From: Vibrio aestuarianus
GTDB taxonomy: Bacteria > Pseudomonadota > Gammaproteobacteria > Enterobacterales > Vibrionaceae
NCBI RefSeq assembly: GCF_012395185.1
Contig: NZ_JAAZTU010000011.1
Span: 56,351 to 120,350, forward strand
DNA: 64,000 nt
Direction: 5' to 3'
Every line of letters begins with the position of its first letter. Position 1 is the stretch's first letter. A program made the translations under genes and the position numbers. The notes under the pieces are model-generated. The model was given only the letters and a program-made list of their open reading frames with translations, ran no database searches and was not told the origin of the DNA. Shown one piece after another: positions 1-8,795 of this stretch.

Positions 1-1
1 C

Positions 2-793
2 CATTGCAAACAGCCGATCACACTAAACAGTAAACTCGGTTTAATCAGCAAGGGGCTTATCGGCACTGAATGGATCTTAACTCGTAAAGGATTAGGGGCA
101 ACCAACCACTTCGAATCGTGCGCGTTTATTCGCTCTCGCGCAGGGCTCAAATGGCCAAATATTCAATACCACTTTTTACCTGCTGCGATGCGGTACGACG
201 GCCAAGCGGCCTTTGATGGTCACGGCTTCCAAGTTCACGTGGGGCCCAATAAGCCAGAAAGCCGAGGACAAGTACAAATTGTCTCTCGCGATCCAACGGT
301 TTCACCCTCTATCGCATTTAATTACCTATCAACCGAACAAGATCGCCAAGATTGGCGCGATTGCATTCGTCTCACCCGTGAAATTCTAGCGCAACCAGCA
401 TTGGATACTTATCGGGGCGAAGAAATTCAACCGGGTGATGAGCTCCAAAGCGATAACGATATTGATTCATGGGTCAAACAGAATGTAGAAAGCGCTTATC
501 ACCCCTCTTGCAGCTGCAAAATGGGCGCAGATGACGACCCAATGGCCGTGGTGAATGAACAGTGCCAAGTGCGCGGAATTCAAGCTTTACGCGTGGTGGA
601 TTCCTCGATATTCCCAAGCATTCCCAACGGGAACCTGAATGCGCCAACCATCATGGTCGCAGAGCGCGCCGCCGATCTTATTTTAGGCAAACCGCTATTA
701 GCCAGTACTGAAGCTCCAGTATGGATAGCACCAGACTGGCAAACCAAACAAAGAATAAAACCACCAATGAGAAAGCAGGACGCTTACTCATAA
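2..793 (+). CDS. betA: Choline dehydrogenase, C-terminal part (5' end outside window)
   Basis: GMC-family FAD flavoenzyme oxidising choline to betaine aldehyde for glycine betaine osmoprotectant synthesis. The frame is open from base 2, so the gene starts before the window; about 264 C-terminal residues are present of roughly 560 usual for the family. Visible BetA landmarks are the [11 protein letters not shown] and FIRSRAG stretches, then the GMC C-terminal domain with the active-site His in [10 protein letters not shown] and the Asn in PNGNLNAPT. It lies 36 bp before an ABC importer for choline/betaine, the usual bet-cho order in vibrios; betI and betB would be expected further left. Identity is firm from the family signature. 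Confidence 0.93.
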   Translation, partial: HCKQPITLNSKLGLISKGLIGTEWILTRKGLGATNHFESCAFIRSRAGLKWPNIQYHFLPAAMRYDGQAAFDGHGFQVHVGPNKPESRGQVQIVSRDPTVSPSIAFNYLSTEQDRQDWRDCIRLTREILAQPALDTYRGEEIQPGDELQSDNDIDSWVKQNVESAYHPSCSCKMGADDDPMAVVNEQCQVRGIQALRVVDSSIFPSIPNGNLNAPTIMVAERAADLILGKPLLASTEAPVWIAPDWQTKQRIKPPMRKQDAYS

Positions 794-829
794 AATTTAT
801 AAAGTCAGTCAAAAATACAAGGAAATAAC

Positions 830-1774
830 ATGTCTATTACTAAAAAAACCGTGCTCACACTTGCAATGACGACTCTGCTCAGTGCCAATGCTTATGCTAA
901 TCAGTGCGATACCGTGCGCTTTGCTGATGTAGGTTGGACAGACATTACCGCCACAACAGCCGTGACCACAGAGCTGCTTAAAGGGCTAGGCTATCAGACA
1001 AAAATCGATTTGCTCTCAGTACCAGTGACCTACTCATCTATGGCAAACGGTGACATTGATGTATTCCTCGGTAACTGGATGCCAACCATGGAAGGCGATA
1101 TCGCCAAATACCGTGAAGCTGGAACGGTTGAAACTCTACGCGCTAACTTGGAAGGAGCAAAATACACACTCGCTGTGCCTAAGTACGTTTATGATGCCGG
1201 TGTCCATTCGTTTGCTGATATCGCTAAATTTTCAGATAAATTCCGCGACAAAATCTATGGTATTGAACCGGGCAATGACGGTAATCGCTTAATCCAAACG
1301 ATGATCGATGAAAACGCTTTTGGACTGAACGATTTTAGCGTTGTTGAGTCAAGTGAGGCGGGCATGGTGTCACAAGTAGCACGCTCGGTACGTCGTAATC
1401 AGTGGATTGTGTTTCTAGGTTGGGCTCCGCACCCGATGAACAGCAATGTTGAAATGGAATACCTTGATGGCGGTGACGATTACTTTGGCCCAAACTACGG
1501 TGGTGCAAATGTCTACACCAATGTTCGTCAGAATTACCTAGCACAATGCCCAAATGTCGGTAATTTATTAAAAAACCTATCCTTCTCGCTTGAAATGGAA
1601 AACCAATTGATGGAATCCATTCTCAACCAAGGCGTCTTACCAGAACAAGCCGCTCGCCAATGGTTAATCAAACATCCAGAAAGTATTGTTCCATGGCTAA
1701 AGAATGTAAAAACCAAAGCTGGAGCACCTGCACAACAAGCTATTAGCAACTATTTAGCGCCATTTAAAGCATAA
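830..1774 (+). CDS. choX: Choline/betaine ABC transporter substrate-binding protein
   Basis: Periplasmic binding protein that captures choline (or a related quaternary ammonium) for import. A typical Sec signal peptide occupies residues 1-23 (cleavage near ANA-YANQ), followed by the OpuAC-type fold. The opening DVGWTDITATTA stretch and the GWAPHPMN segment are typical of the ChoX/ProX group and supply aromatic residues for the cation cage. Length 314 is normal. The start is supported by AAGGAA just upstream. It is followed by permease and ATPase genes in the same direction. ChoX is preferred over ProX because of the BetA neighbour, but substrate preference is an inference. Confidence 0.88.
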   Translation: MSITKKTVLTLAMTTLLSANAYANQCDTVRFADVGWTDITATTAVTTELLKGLGYQTKIDLLSVPVTYSSMANGDIDVFLGNWMPTMEGDIAKYREAGTVETLRANLEGAKYTLAVPKYVYDAGVHSFADIAKFSDKFRDKIYGIEPGNDGNRLIQTMIDENAFGLNDFSVVESSEAGMVSQVARSVRRNQWIVFLGWAPHPMNSNVEMEYLDGGDDYFGPNYGGANVYTNVRQNYLAQCPNVGNLLKNLSFSLEMENQLMESILNQGVLPEQAARQWLIKHPESIVPWLKNVKTKAGAPAQQAISNYLAPFKA

Positions 1775-1788
1775 ATTAATTTAGAGGA

Positions 1789-1810
1789 GGAGGTGAGCAT
1801 TTCACCTTCC
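1789..1810 (+). promoter_or_regulatory. Intergenic hairpin between choX and choW
   Basis: AGGTGA (1791-1796) pairs with TCACCT (1802-1807) around a 5-nt loop, extended by GG/CC with a bulge. It sits after a purine-rich GAGGAGGAGG run and before the choW ribosome site. Such hairpins after binding-protein genes often protect the upstream message and lower expression of the membrane subunit; that role is inferred here. Confidence 0.4.
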
Positions 1811-1823
1811 GAAAGGCTATATC

Positions 1824-2672
1824 GTGAATTTTATTACAGATAACAAAATCCCCCTCGGCAGTTGGATGGAAAGTGGTGTTGATTGGCTAACCATCCATGC
1901 AGCCACATTTTTTGATACTGTTTCCTACTTACTTGAGACCATCATTTTATCTTTAGTTGATGTGTTTAAATGGATGCCCCCTGCCGTGCCGATTTTAGTC
2001 ACTGCGGCCATTGCATGGTATCTGCATCGTCAGATTTCATTGGTGGTATTTGTCATTGCGGCTCTACTGCTTATTCTAAACCTTGGCTACTGGCAAGAAA
2101 TGCTGGAAACCTTTGTCCTGGTGTTTGCCGCGACAACGATTTCCGTATTAATTGGCGTGCCATTAGGTATTGTAGCGGCGCATCGACCATGGCTTTATAC
2201 GATAATGCGCCCAATTCTTGACTTAATGCAAACCGTGCCTACCTTTGTTTATCTCATTCCAACATTGGTACTTTTCGGTTTAGGTATTGTCCCTGGTCTG
2301 ATCTCGACCATTATCTTTGCTATCGCCGCCCCCATTCGCCTCACCTATCTTGGGATTACTAAAGTACCAGAAGAGTTAGTTGAAGCGGGTAAAGCGTTCG
2401 GCTCTAGTCGTATGAATTTGCTGCTTAAAGTAGAGTTACCAGCTTCTCTGCCTAGTATCATGGCGGGGATAACACAATGCATTATGTTATCACTTTCCAT
2501 GGTTGTGATTGCAGCCTTAGTTGGGGCTGACGGCCTTGGCAAACCCGTGATTCGTGCACTCAATACCGTCAATATTTCTCAAGGTTTTGAAGCTGGTTTA
2601 GCCATCGTTTTAGTCGCCATCATTCTCGATCGCTTATGCAAAACCCCAAATCAAAATAATAAGGAAGCATAA
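1824..2672 (+). CDS. choW: Choline/betaine ABC transporter permease
   Basis: Inner-membrane channel subunit of the importer, OpuAB/ProW type. About seven hydrophobic segments are visible. The cytoplasmic EAA loop that docks the ATPase is clear around residues 180-205 (EELVEAGKAFGSSRMNLLLK). The 282-residue length fits ChoW. The start is a GTG with GAAAGG upstream; no ATG fits as well. It lies 49 bp after choX and 2 bp before choV, so the three genes are co-transcribed. Confidence 0.9.
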   Translation: MNFITDNKIPLGSWMESGVDWLTIHAATFFDTVSYLLETIILSLVDVFKWMPPAVPILVTAAIAWYLHRQISLVVFVIAALLLILNLGYWQEMLETFVLVFAATTISVLIGVPLGIVAAHRPWLYTIMRPILDLMQTVPTFVYLIPTLVLFGLGIVPGLISTIIFAIAAPIRLTYLGITKVPEELVEAGKAFGSSRMNLLLKVELPASLPSIMAGITQCIMLSLSMVVIAALVGADGLGKPVIRALNTVNISQGFEAGLAIVLVAIILDRLCKTPNQNNKEA

Positions 2673-2674
2673 TC

Positions 2675-3862
2675 ATGGACGCTATTACCATTAAAAATCT
2701 CGATGTTGTGTTTAGCCACAATCCAAATGAAGCGCTGCAACGCCTTGATGCAGGTGAATCTCGCCAAGAGATTATCGATGCCTGCGGTCAAGTCGTAGGG
2801 GTAGACAATGTTAGCCTTACTGTTAAAGAAGGGGAAATTTGCGTCTTGATGGGGCTGTCTGGTTCAGGGAAGTCTAGCTTGCTACGCGCGGTGAATGGCT
2901 TGAATACCATCAGCCGGGGATCATTAGAATTAAAAGATGGCGAACGCTTTGTTGACCTTGCCAGCTGTGATAAAGCAACGCTTCAGCATTTAAGAACAAA
3001 TCGTGTCTCGATGGTGTTTCAAAAGTTTGCCCTTATGCCTTGGTTATCGGTTTTAGATAACGTGGCGTTTGGCTTAGACATGCAAGGAATGAGTAAGAAA
3101 AAACGCCACCAACGTGCTCGTGAACAGCTAACAATGGTTGGCCTTGCTGAGTGGGAAGATAAATTCCCCCACGAACTTTCTGGCGGCATGCAGCAACGTG
3201 TCGGTTTAGCGCGTGCTTTTGCAATGGACAGTGACATCCTGTTAATGGACGAACCATTCTCGGCACTTGATCCACTCATTCGCGCGCAACTGCAAGATGA
3301 GTTATTAGAGCTACAAAGCAAATTAAACAAGACGATCTTATTTGTTAGCCACGATTTAGATGAAGCACTAAAAATAGGTAATAACATCGCTATTATGGAG
3401 TCAGGTAAGCTGATTCAACACGGTAAGCCTGAAGAAATAGTCCTTACTCCAAAAACTGACTACGTTAAAGAGTTCGTGGCACACACTAACCCCCTTAACG
3501 TATTAAAAGGACGTTCGTTAATGCAGCCTATCGAACAGTTAAAACAACAAGATGATCGTTGGCAGATCTGCAACAAACAAGATGTTTGGGTAGCCAAAAA
3601 CGGTACAGCATTGACATTATATGGAGCCACATCAACCACACTACTCCATTGGGATACCCAAGTTAGCGATATGTCGAACATCGACTCATCAACGATGATT
3701 GTCACTACCCCTGACATTGATATGCGCAGCGCGATTGAATTGAAACACCGAACTCAAAACCCAATTCTTCTGATGGAAAATAATCAGCTCGTCGGTGTTT
3801 TAAGCGATCAAGAAATTTATAGTGCCCTACTGGGAAATTATCAAACTGAAGAGGCAGCTTGA
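2675..3862 (+). CDS. choV: Choline/betaine ABC transporter ATP-binding protein
   Basis: Cytoplasmic ATPase of the ChoXWV importer. Walker A is GLSGSGKSS (about residues 60-68), the signature is LSGGMQQR, Walker B is ILLMDEPFSALD, and the switch His follows in FVSHD. The N-terminal extension of about 50 residues before Walker A is typical of the ProV/ChoV branch. The C-terminal third (after residue ~275) is a divergent CBS-like regulatory region ending in LVGVLSDQEIY; CBS domains in OpuA/ProV-type ATPases are linked to osmotic sensing. The start has AAGGAAG upstream. Confidence 0.92.
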   Translation: MDAITIKNLDVVFSHNPNEALQRLDAGESRQEIIDACGQVVGVDNVSLTVKEGEICVLMGLSGSGKSSLLRAVNGLNTISRGSLELKDGERFVDLASCDKATLQHLRTNRVSMVFQKFALMPWLSVLDNVAFGLDMQGMSKKKRHQRAREQLTMVGLAEWEDKFPHELSGGMQQRVGLARAFAMDSDILLMDEPFSALDPLIRAQLQDELLELQSKLNKTILFVSHDLDEALKIGNNIAIMESGKLIQHGKPEEIVLTPKTDYVKEFVAHTNPLNVLKGRSLMQPIEQLKQQDDRWQICNKQDVWVAKNGTALTLYGATSTTLLHWDTQVSDMSNIDSSTMIVTTPDIDMRSAIELKHRTQNPILLMENNQLVGVLSDQEIYSALLGNYQTEEAA

Positions 3863-3900
3863 CGGCGACCTCTTCACTACACTGAAATAAACTTCATGTT

Positions 3901-3923
3901 AACGCCATCATTTTGATGGTGTT
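3901..3923 (+). terminator. Hairpin downstream of choV
   Basis: AACGCCATCA pairs with TGATGGTGTT (one G-T pair) around a TTT loop, followed by a weak T-rich tail. Probably the end of the bet-cho transcript. Confidence 0.55.
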
Positions 3924-3925
3924 AT

Positions 3926-4027
3926 TTATTGGCGAACAAATTGCCATTGCTGATTTACCCAGTTAGGGTCCACAGCTACACCAGGGGCAAATGATGAATC
4001 AGATACATCGATGGGTTCTAGTCCGAA
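3926..4027 (-). pseudogene. Possible C-terminal gene remnant
   Basis: The 357-bp gap between choV and the cytochrome gene holds a 33-codon leftward open frame with protein-like content (Pro/Asp/Trp-rich, VDPNWVNQQWQFVRQ at its end). It has no start codon and is preceded by an in-frame stop. It could be the tail of a decayed gene. I do not recognise the family, and chance coding is possible. Confidence 0.22.
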
Positions 4028-4219
4028 TTAAATTTCACAATTATTGACTGATAATCAACTCCTACATTCGCATATTCAACATTTTTTCCCGTGGCAAATA
4101 CTGAGCAGGAAAACATGGTTACTAAAAAAACTGATAATTTCATCATCACACCATTATTAATGGTCGATCAGAAAACTCCCATAACGTAAACCTTATATAT
4201 CACATTATAGAATGGATTA

Positions 4220-4846
4220 TTAATCTGATAAGTGCCGTGTTATGAGCATACTATTCAGCACACCATTTCTATTAATGTAACGATGTTTAACAACTGCAAT
4301 AATGTGTATTACTACCATAAGCAAAAGTAAAACACATGATACTCGATGAACTGAAAAGAAGAATGCGTTAACCTCAGAATTTTTTACTGGATTCGGTATT
4401 TCAAAAAGCCAAAAAAACGAGTAGTTCTCTTTCAACATTAAGAACCCGCTGACAAACACGATTAGCATTAAAAGATAAATCACGCTATGCGCTAATTTAG
4501 CGATGTGTCTTTGCAATTTTGGAATTGAAGATGGCAATTCTGGTTCGACACGAAAAAATCGCCATATCCAACGTAAAACCAAGAGAAATGCTCCTATCGT
4601 CGCCCACGACATATTAAGAACCGATAGAATATGAAATAGCTTGGGTTTGTCCATAACGAGATGCATGGCATATCCCGCTATTAATGCGTAAATGATAATG
4701 ATAGCCATACACCAATGGAGTAATTTACTGAGTACGTCATACTGACCAGAATTAGCTTTTACTAATTTTGAAACTAAATTTTTTATACGAAGCATCATGA
4801 TGAAAAATTTTTGAATTAATAGAATAATTATCACATTAAGTACCAT
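4220..4846 (-). CDS. Cytochrome b561 family membrane protein
   Basis: Predicted di-haem b-type cytochrome of the inner membrane (CybB/YceJ/YodB-like), usually moving electrons between quinol and periplasmic acceptors. Four hydrophobic helices are visible. Candidate haem histidines are in LLHW (helix 1), RHIAKLAHSVIY, and SVHRVSC / VIHIIAV in the last helix. A better N-terminus may be Met17 or Met18 (4798/4795), because the first 16 residues add an extra hydrophobic stretch with no ribosome site. The region is more AT-rich than its neighbours. The redox partner is unknown. Confidence 0.75.
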   Translation of the reverse strand: MVLNVIIILLIQKFFIMMLRIKNLVSKLVKANSGQYDVLSKLLHWCMAIIIIYALIAGYAMHLVMDKPKLFHILSVLNMSWATIGAFLLVLRWIWRFFRVEPELPSSIPKLQRHIAKLAHSVIYLLMLIVFVSGFLMLKENYSFFWLFEIPNPVKNSEVNAFFFSVHRVSCVLLLLMVVIHIIAVVKHRYINRNGVLNSMLITRHLSD

Positions 4847-5013
4847 TAATCACACATGAAACTTCAGGAATATTTCACCCCAGAGATTAAGCCCACCAAA
4901 CATAAGCCACATTCTATAAATTTGAATTTAATTTTCATATTAAAACATGAAATATCAAAAAGAAATCAAGATCACTGCACTTATAACTATTCGATTACAA
5001 CACAAGAGCAGAT

Positions 5014-5241
5014 TTAAAAATCAATAATTAGCAAATGAAATAAAATGATAAAAACAACCAATATAGCATTAGTTCCAATAAAATTATCCCACATTCGAAG
5101 TGGAAGCATCTGTGTGTTAAATATCATATGAACCTTAACATATGCACATCTTGGGTTTTGTAATGTTGAATAATTGCTCAACACGAATAACAGCATTATA
5201 AATAACACCCCAGTTGCATAATAATTTTTGTCAACCTCCAT
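5014..5241 (-). CDS. Doubtful small membrane protein
   Basis: A 75-codon leftward frame with two hydrophobic segments (residues ~9-24 and ~57-74). It would start inside the gbpA leader, divergent from gbpA, and shows no good ribosome site. The region is very AT-rich, so hydrophobic codons are expected by chance. Apart from it, the 406-bp gap 4847-5252 shows no clear gene. Confidence 0.2.
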   Translation of the reverse strand: MEVDKNYYATGVLFIMLLFVLSNYSTLQNPRCAYVKVHMIFNTQMLPLRMWDNFIGTNAILVVFIILFHLLIIDF

Positions 5242-5252
5242 TTGGAATATTT

Positions 5253-6725
5253 ATGAATACATTTCCCCAAAAAACATTACTTGCTTTAACGCTAGCCAGT
5301 ATCAGTTCAATAGCCATGAGCCATGGTTATGTTTCAGAGTCAGGTTCAGGTGTAGCAAGTAGCCGTGTCGCATTATGTAAAAACCCAGCACCAGATACTA
5401 ATGAGAAAAACATCCAATGTGGATCTATTCAATACGAGCCTCAAAGTGTTGAAGGACCAGATGGTTTTCCTAACTCAGGTCCTGCGGATGGGCATATAGC
5501 CAGTGCTGGAAGATCCATGGCAGCTGCGCTTGATGAACAAACGAGTGATCGTTGGGTTAAACGTCCAATTCAATCTGGTCTTCAAACATTTGCGTGGACT
5601 TTTACTGCAGCTCACGTCACCAAAGATTGGAAATACTACATTACTAAGCCTAATTGGAACCCTAATCAAACTTTAAGCCGTAGTTCTTTTGACCTTAATC
5701 CATTTTGTGTCATTGATGGCCATATGCAGCGACCACCTTCCGGTGTTCAACATCAATGCGATGTTCCAACTCGTGAAGGGTATCACGTGATTTTAGCGGT
5801 ATGGGATGTTGGTGATACTGCCGCTTCTTTCTACAATGTTATAGATGTTCAGTTTAATGGTGATAATCCTGGCACCCCAGATCCTGACTGGATAAATGCA
5901 GGACACATTACTCCCGCGCAAAATCTCAGAGTAGGCGATCGTGTTTTCACTCGTGTATTTGACCATTCTGGTGAAAACGCCACACTATCAACAGTATTTA
6001 AAATTGATGAACAGCATACGCAAGCAAATGATTGGTCCTATGCATTAGCAAGAAAAATCAACAGAACGCAAAGCAATATGAAAGCGGGCCAGTTAAATGA
6101 AAACACTGGTGACTTCTCTCCGACCTATGGCATAAACCCTATTTATCGAAGCAAAAATAGTAATATTGAGCGTGTTGAAATTGGCTATGATATCGCTGAA
6201 GGTCCGGAATATGACCTTCAGGTAACCGGGCTAAAAGAAGAATATGTGATAGGTAACCAACCAACAGAGATAGATTTATCTCTAGAAGCAAAGGGAGATC
6301 TTAAAGTAAGGTTAAACGTATTCAATCATGACCGTGAAAAATTAGCCTCTTTCCGTACAAAGATTAAAGATGGTCGGGTGAAAAATACCACATTATCGTT
6401 ATCAAAATCTGAGACAGGGCACCATACGTTGGTGACTAAAATTCTCGATATGGATGGTAACTTCATCAGTCAACACACACAAAACTTTTTCCTAGTCGAT
6501 GAACAAACTACTCCACCTCCAGCAGGCGATTATGAGTTTGTCTTCCCTGAAGAGTTTACTAACTATAAAGCGGGTACCAAAGTCCTGGCAAAAGATGGCG
6601 CTATATACCAATGTAAGGCTTTCCCTTATAGTGGATACTGTTCACAGTGGTCTCCAACTGCCACTCAATTCGAACCAGGTACGGGCTCTGACTGGCAATC
6701 AGCGTGGGATAAATTAGATCACTAA
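5253..6725 (+). CDS. gbpA: GlcNAc-binding protein A, chitin-active LPMO
   Basis: Secreted AA10 lytic polysaccharide monooxygenase and colonisation factor that binds chitin and mucin GlcNAc. A 23-residue signal peptide (MNTFPQKT...AMS) is followed directly by His24, the N-terminal copper-brace residue. The second copper His is His121 in [14 protein letters not shown]. The AA10 domain spans about 24-205, then two GbpA-specific middle domains, then a C-terminal chitin-binding module (about 425-490) with the Trp/Tyr-rich [18 protein letters not shown] start. Length 490 matches the four-domain GbpA family. The start at 5253 gives the clean signal peptide; an upstream in-frame Met does not. Confidence 0.95.
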   Translation: MNTFPQKTLLALTLASISSIAMSHGYVSESGSGVASSRVALCKNPAPDTNEKNIQCGSIQYEPQSVEGPDGFPNSGPADGHIASAGRSMAAALDEQTSDRWVKRPIQSGLQTFAWTFTAAHVTKDWKYYITKPNWNPNQTLSRSSFDLNPFCVIDGHMQRPPSGVQHQCDVPTREGYHVILAVWDVGDTAASFYNVIDVQFNGDNPGTPDPDWINAGHITPAQNLRVGDRVFTRVFDHSGENATLSTVFKIDEQHTQANDWSYALARKINRTQSNMKAGQLNENTGDFSPTYGINPIYRSKNSNIERVEIGYDIAEGPEYDLQVTGLKEEYVIGNQPTEIDLSLEAKGDLKVRLNVFNHDREKLASFRTKIKDGRVKNTTLSLSKSETGHHTLVTKILDMDGNFISQHTQNFFLVDEQTTPPPAGDYEFVFPEEFTNYKAGTKVLAKDGAIYQCKAFPYSGYCSQWSPTATQFEPGTGSDWQSAWDKLDH

Positions 6726-6743
6726 TTAGTAACCACTAACAGC

Positions 6744-6771
6744 AAAGCGCTTTATGTTCGTAAAGCGCTTT
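6744..6771 (+). terminator. Terminator of gbpA
   Basis: Perfect 11-bp stem AAAGCGCTTTA / TAAAGCGCTTT around TGTTCG, running into TTTT. Confidence 0.8.
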
Positions 6772-6802
6772 TGAGTTTGACTTAACCTTAATTAACGCAT
6801 AA

Positions 6803-6828
6803 AAAAAGACGCTAAAAAGCGTCTTTTT
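6803..6828 (-). terminator. Terminator of the tRNA operon
   Basis: Perfect 11-bp stem AAAAAGACGCT / AGCGTCTTTTT with an AAAA loop, just past the tRNA-Cys 3' end. A/T tails on both sides make it potentially bidirectional. Confidence 0.8.
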
Positions 6829-6834
6829 ATTTTT

Positions 6835-6908
6835 TGGAGGCGCGACCCGGAGTCGAACCGAGGTACACGGATTTGCAATCCGCTGCATAGCCACTCTGCC
6901 ATCGCGCC
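6835..6908 (-). tRNA. tRNA-Cys (GCA)
   Basis: 74-nt cloverleaf on the minus strand with encoded CCA end. The acceptor stem starts GGCGCGA and the anticodon loop reads TTGCAAA, so the anticodon is GCA. T-arm GGTTCGACTCC. Last gene of a three-tRNA operon. Confidence 0.97.
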
Positions 6909-6944
6909 ATTATTTGTGTTTTGTTCTTATGAACAAAGAAGAGA

Positions 6945-7031
6945 TGGTGCCCCGGGCCGGACTTGAACCGGCACGACTCGAAAGTCGAGGGATTTTAAAT
7001 CCCTTGTGTCTACCAATTTCACCACCAGGGC
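6945..7031 (-). tRNA. tRNA-Leu (TAA)
   Basis: 87-nt class II tRNA on the minus strand. Acceptor GCCCTGG pairs with CCGGGGC, CCA is encoded, the anticodon loop is TTTAAAA (TAA) and the long variable arm is CTCGACTTTCGAGTC. Confidence 0.97.
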
Positions 7032-7087
7032 ACGCAATTCTGAATTGCAATGCCGTAAACGGAAACGTTACACACCATCGTAAAATC

Positions 7088-7163
7088 TGGAGCGACACAC
7101 GAGGTTCGAACTCGTGACCTCAACCTTGGCAAGGTTGCGCTCTACCAACTGAGCTAGTGTCGC
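7088..7163 (-). tRNA. tRNA-Gly (GCC)
   Basis: 76-nt cloverleaf on the minus strand. Acceptor GCGACAC pairs with GTGTCGC, followed by TCCA; the anticodon loop is TTGCCAA (GCC). First tRNA of the Gly-Leu-Cys operon. Confidence 0.97.
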
Positions 7164-7202
7164 ACTGTGGTTCTTGTGGGCTTCCCCGAGAGAACGAGGT
7201 GT

Positions 7203-7230
7203 ACTTTAACGGATTGAGAAAATGAGTCAA
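7203..7230 (-). promoter_or_regulatory. Promoter of the tRNA operon
   Basis: On the minus strand, TTGACT (7225-7230) and TAAAGT (7203-7208) are separated by 16 bp, about 40 bp before tRNA-Gly. Confidence 0.55.
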
Positions 7231-7340
7231 CAATAAATTTTATTTCTTTGAATCAAGTGGTTAAAAAGCAAACTTACGATTATTTGGCAACCAGTTTTTG
7301 ATCAAGAATAATACAGCCTCAGTAACTAAAATACTGAAGA

Positions 7341-8786
7341 TCACCATTTTTTCATTAACCGTCCCACTAAGTTGGGGTGATATGACCAGCAATGATCAAA
7401 CATTGCCATCAATTCGGGGTTACCATATTTCGATAAACTCACTGCATGAAAGCGATTTTTTTGTACTTTCAACTGCGCCACTTTTTCGAGCAATTCTTTG
7501 GGTTGCTTAGGAGCAATAAAATCTGACAATACCACTAAGTCAGCATTTTTATATTTATCCCCTTGCATCAATTCTATCGACTGAATTAATACTGGCTCTA
7601 GATCTGTGCCGCCATGGAATGAATAGCTCAAAAAATCACTCGCTTCTCGCAAACCATCTTGTTTGGTTAATTCATAGGTGATCTGCTGGGTTGAAAATAG
7701 CATTACATAGCACTCACGGTCTTCCGCTAGTGCTATCTGCATCAAAGCATAAGCCATCGCTTTAGCGCATTGCTCAGGAAAACCGTTCATTGAGCCCGAT
7801 GCATCAACACAAACAATAAATGGTCCCTTATCAACATCATGCTGTTTATTTTCAGGGCGATGGGCTTTTACTTTTCTGAGCGTACGTGACTTTCCTTGCA
7901 TACGGTAATTCATCAACCGCTTATCGACTAAGTGTTTGTAAAAGACAACCTCAAGTTCAGGATAAGCCAAAAACATAGTTTCATTTGGCAGAAGTTTGTT
8001 GAGATCATCGCTTTCATGAATCCCCACAATGTCATCCGTTGCTTCATCAGACTTTTCTTCCACCATTTGTAGCTCTTCAACCGGGGCTCGGTTTAGGTCT
8101 GGATCATCCACTTCTCCAGCCATTCGCCCTAATTGCTCCGCAATATCTTGTAGGCCTTTATTCTTTATTAAGAACTCAGCATGGCGTTTCATGACAGAAA
8201 TATCCGTCTTACTCAGTTTGGCTGAAGCCATATCCCACAAACGGCCAACGCTCGACTCATCGCCAGATTCTGTCACTTTATCCATGTTTTTCATGGTTTC
8301 CATGCGCTGGTATAAATCGGCTAATACCTTTTCTTTGTTACTTTCTAGCTCATTGACTTGCGCCTGCTTAATCGCATCAGAAAGGCTTTGATACCATTGG
8401 TCGCAAAAAAAATGCGGAAACATGGGGTTAGTTAACCCCTTATTGTTTTCCATTAAACGACGAGCTTGAAGATAAAATGCTGAGTGCCATTCTAATTTCT
8501 TGATAACATCATTGATCTGATTAAAGAAAGTCGCTTCATCCCAATGGATAACTTCTTGGTATAGCGCAAGCTCTTGCTGAAAGCGTTCCGTTTCACACAC
8601 GCGTGTAATACGTTTTTTAACACTACCCCGCCACTTAGAGAGATGGTTTTTAACCGTGCTTGAAACACCACGATTCTCAGCCATCATCATCACCTGAGAG
8701 CGAGCCAGCAAGTCATTCACCGCGGTATCAATAATGCCAGAATCAGCAATCATTAACGCCAAATTTAAGCCATCTGCACCAAGCAT
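7341..8786 (-). CDS. viaA: VWA-domain protein ViaA, partner of RavA
   Basis: Cytoplasmic von Willebrand A domain protein that stimulates the RavA AAA+ ATPase; in enterobacteria the pair is linked to respiratory complexes and aminoglycoside sensitivity. An N-terminal helical region (to about 300) is followed by the VWA domain with the MIDAS motif DASGSMNG in FIVCVDASGSM and downstream HGGTDLEP and VVLSDFIAP. The 481-residue length is typical. It starts 9 bp after ravA stops, so the two are co-transcribed. The end is conserved in type (FDHCWSYHPNLVGRLMKKW). Confidence 0.94.
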   Translation of the reverse strand: MLGADGLNLALMIADSGIIDTAVNDLLARSQVMMMAENRGVSSTVKNHLSKWRGSVKKRITRVCETERFQQELALYQEVIHWDEATFFNQINDVIKKLEWHSAFYLQARRLMENNKGLTNPMFPHFFCDQWYQSLSDAIKQAQVNELESNKEKVLADLYQRMETMKNMDKVTESGDESSVGRLWDMASAKLSKTDISVMKRHAEFLIKNKGLQDIAEQLGRMAGEVDDPDLNRAPVEELQMVEEKSDEATDDIVGIHESDDLNKLLPNETMFLAYPELEVVFYKHLVDKRLMNYRMQGKSRTLRKVKAHRPENKQHDVDKGPFIVCVDASGSMNGFPEQCAKAMAYALMQIALAEDRECYVMLFSTQQITYELTKQDGLREASDFLSYSFHGGTDLEPVLIQSIELMQGDKYKNADLVVLSDFIAPKQPKELLEKVAQLKVQKNRFHAVSLSKYGNPELMAMFDHCWSYHPNLVGRLMKKW

Positions 8787-8795
8787 CTCAGCCCC

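Noticed and set aside
4847..5252. c-di-GMP-I riboswitch upstream of gbpA, as described in V. cholerae
   Set aside because: I looked for the conserved GEMM core and the GGGACGCAAAGCC-like stretch and found none; the leader is simply AT-rich.
6910..7117. Short ORFs across the tRNA genes
   Set aside because: They consist of tRNA sequence translated on either strand.
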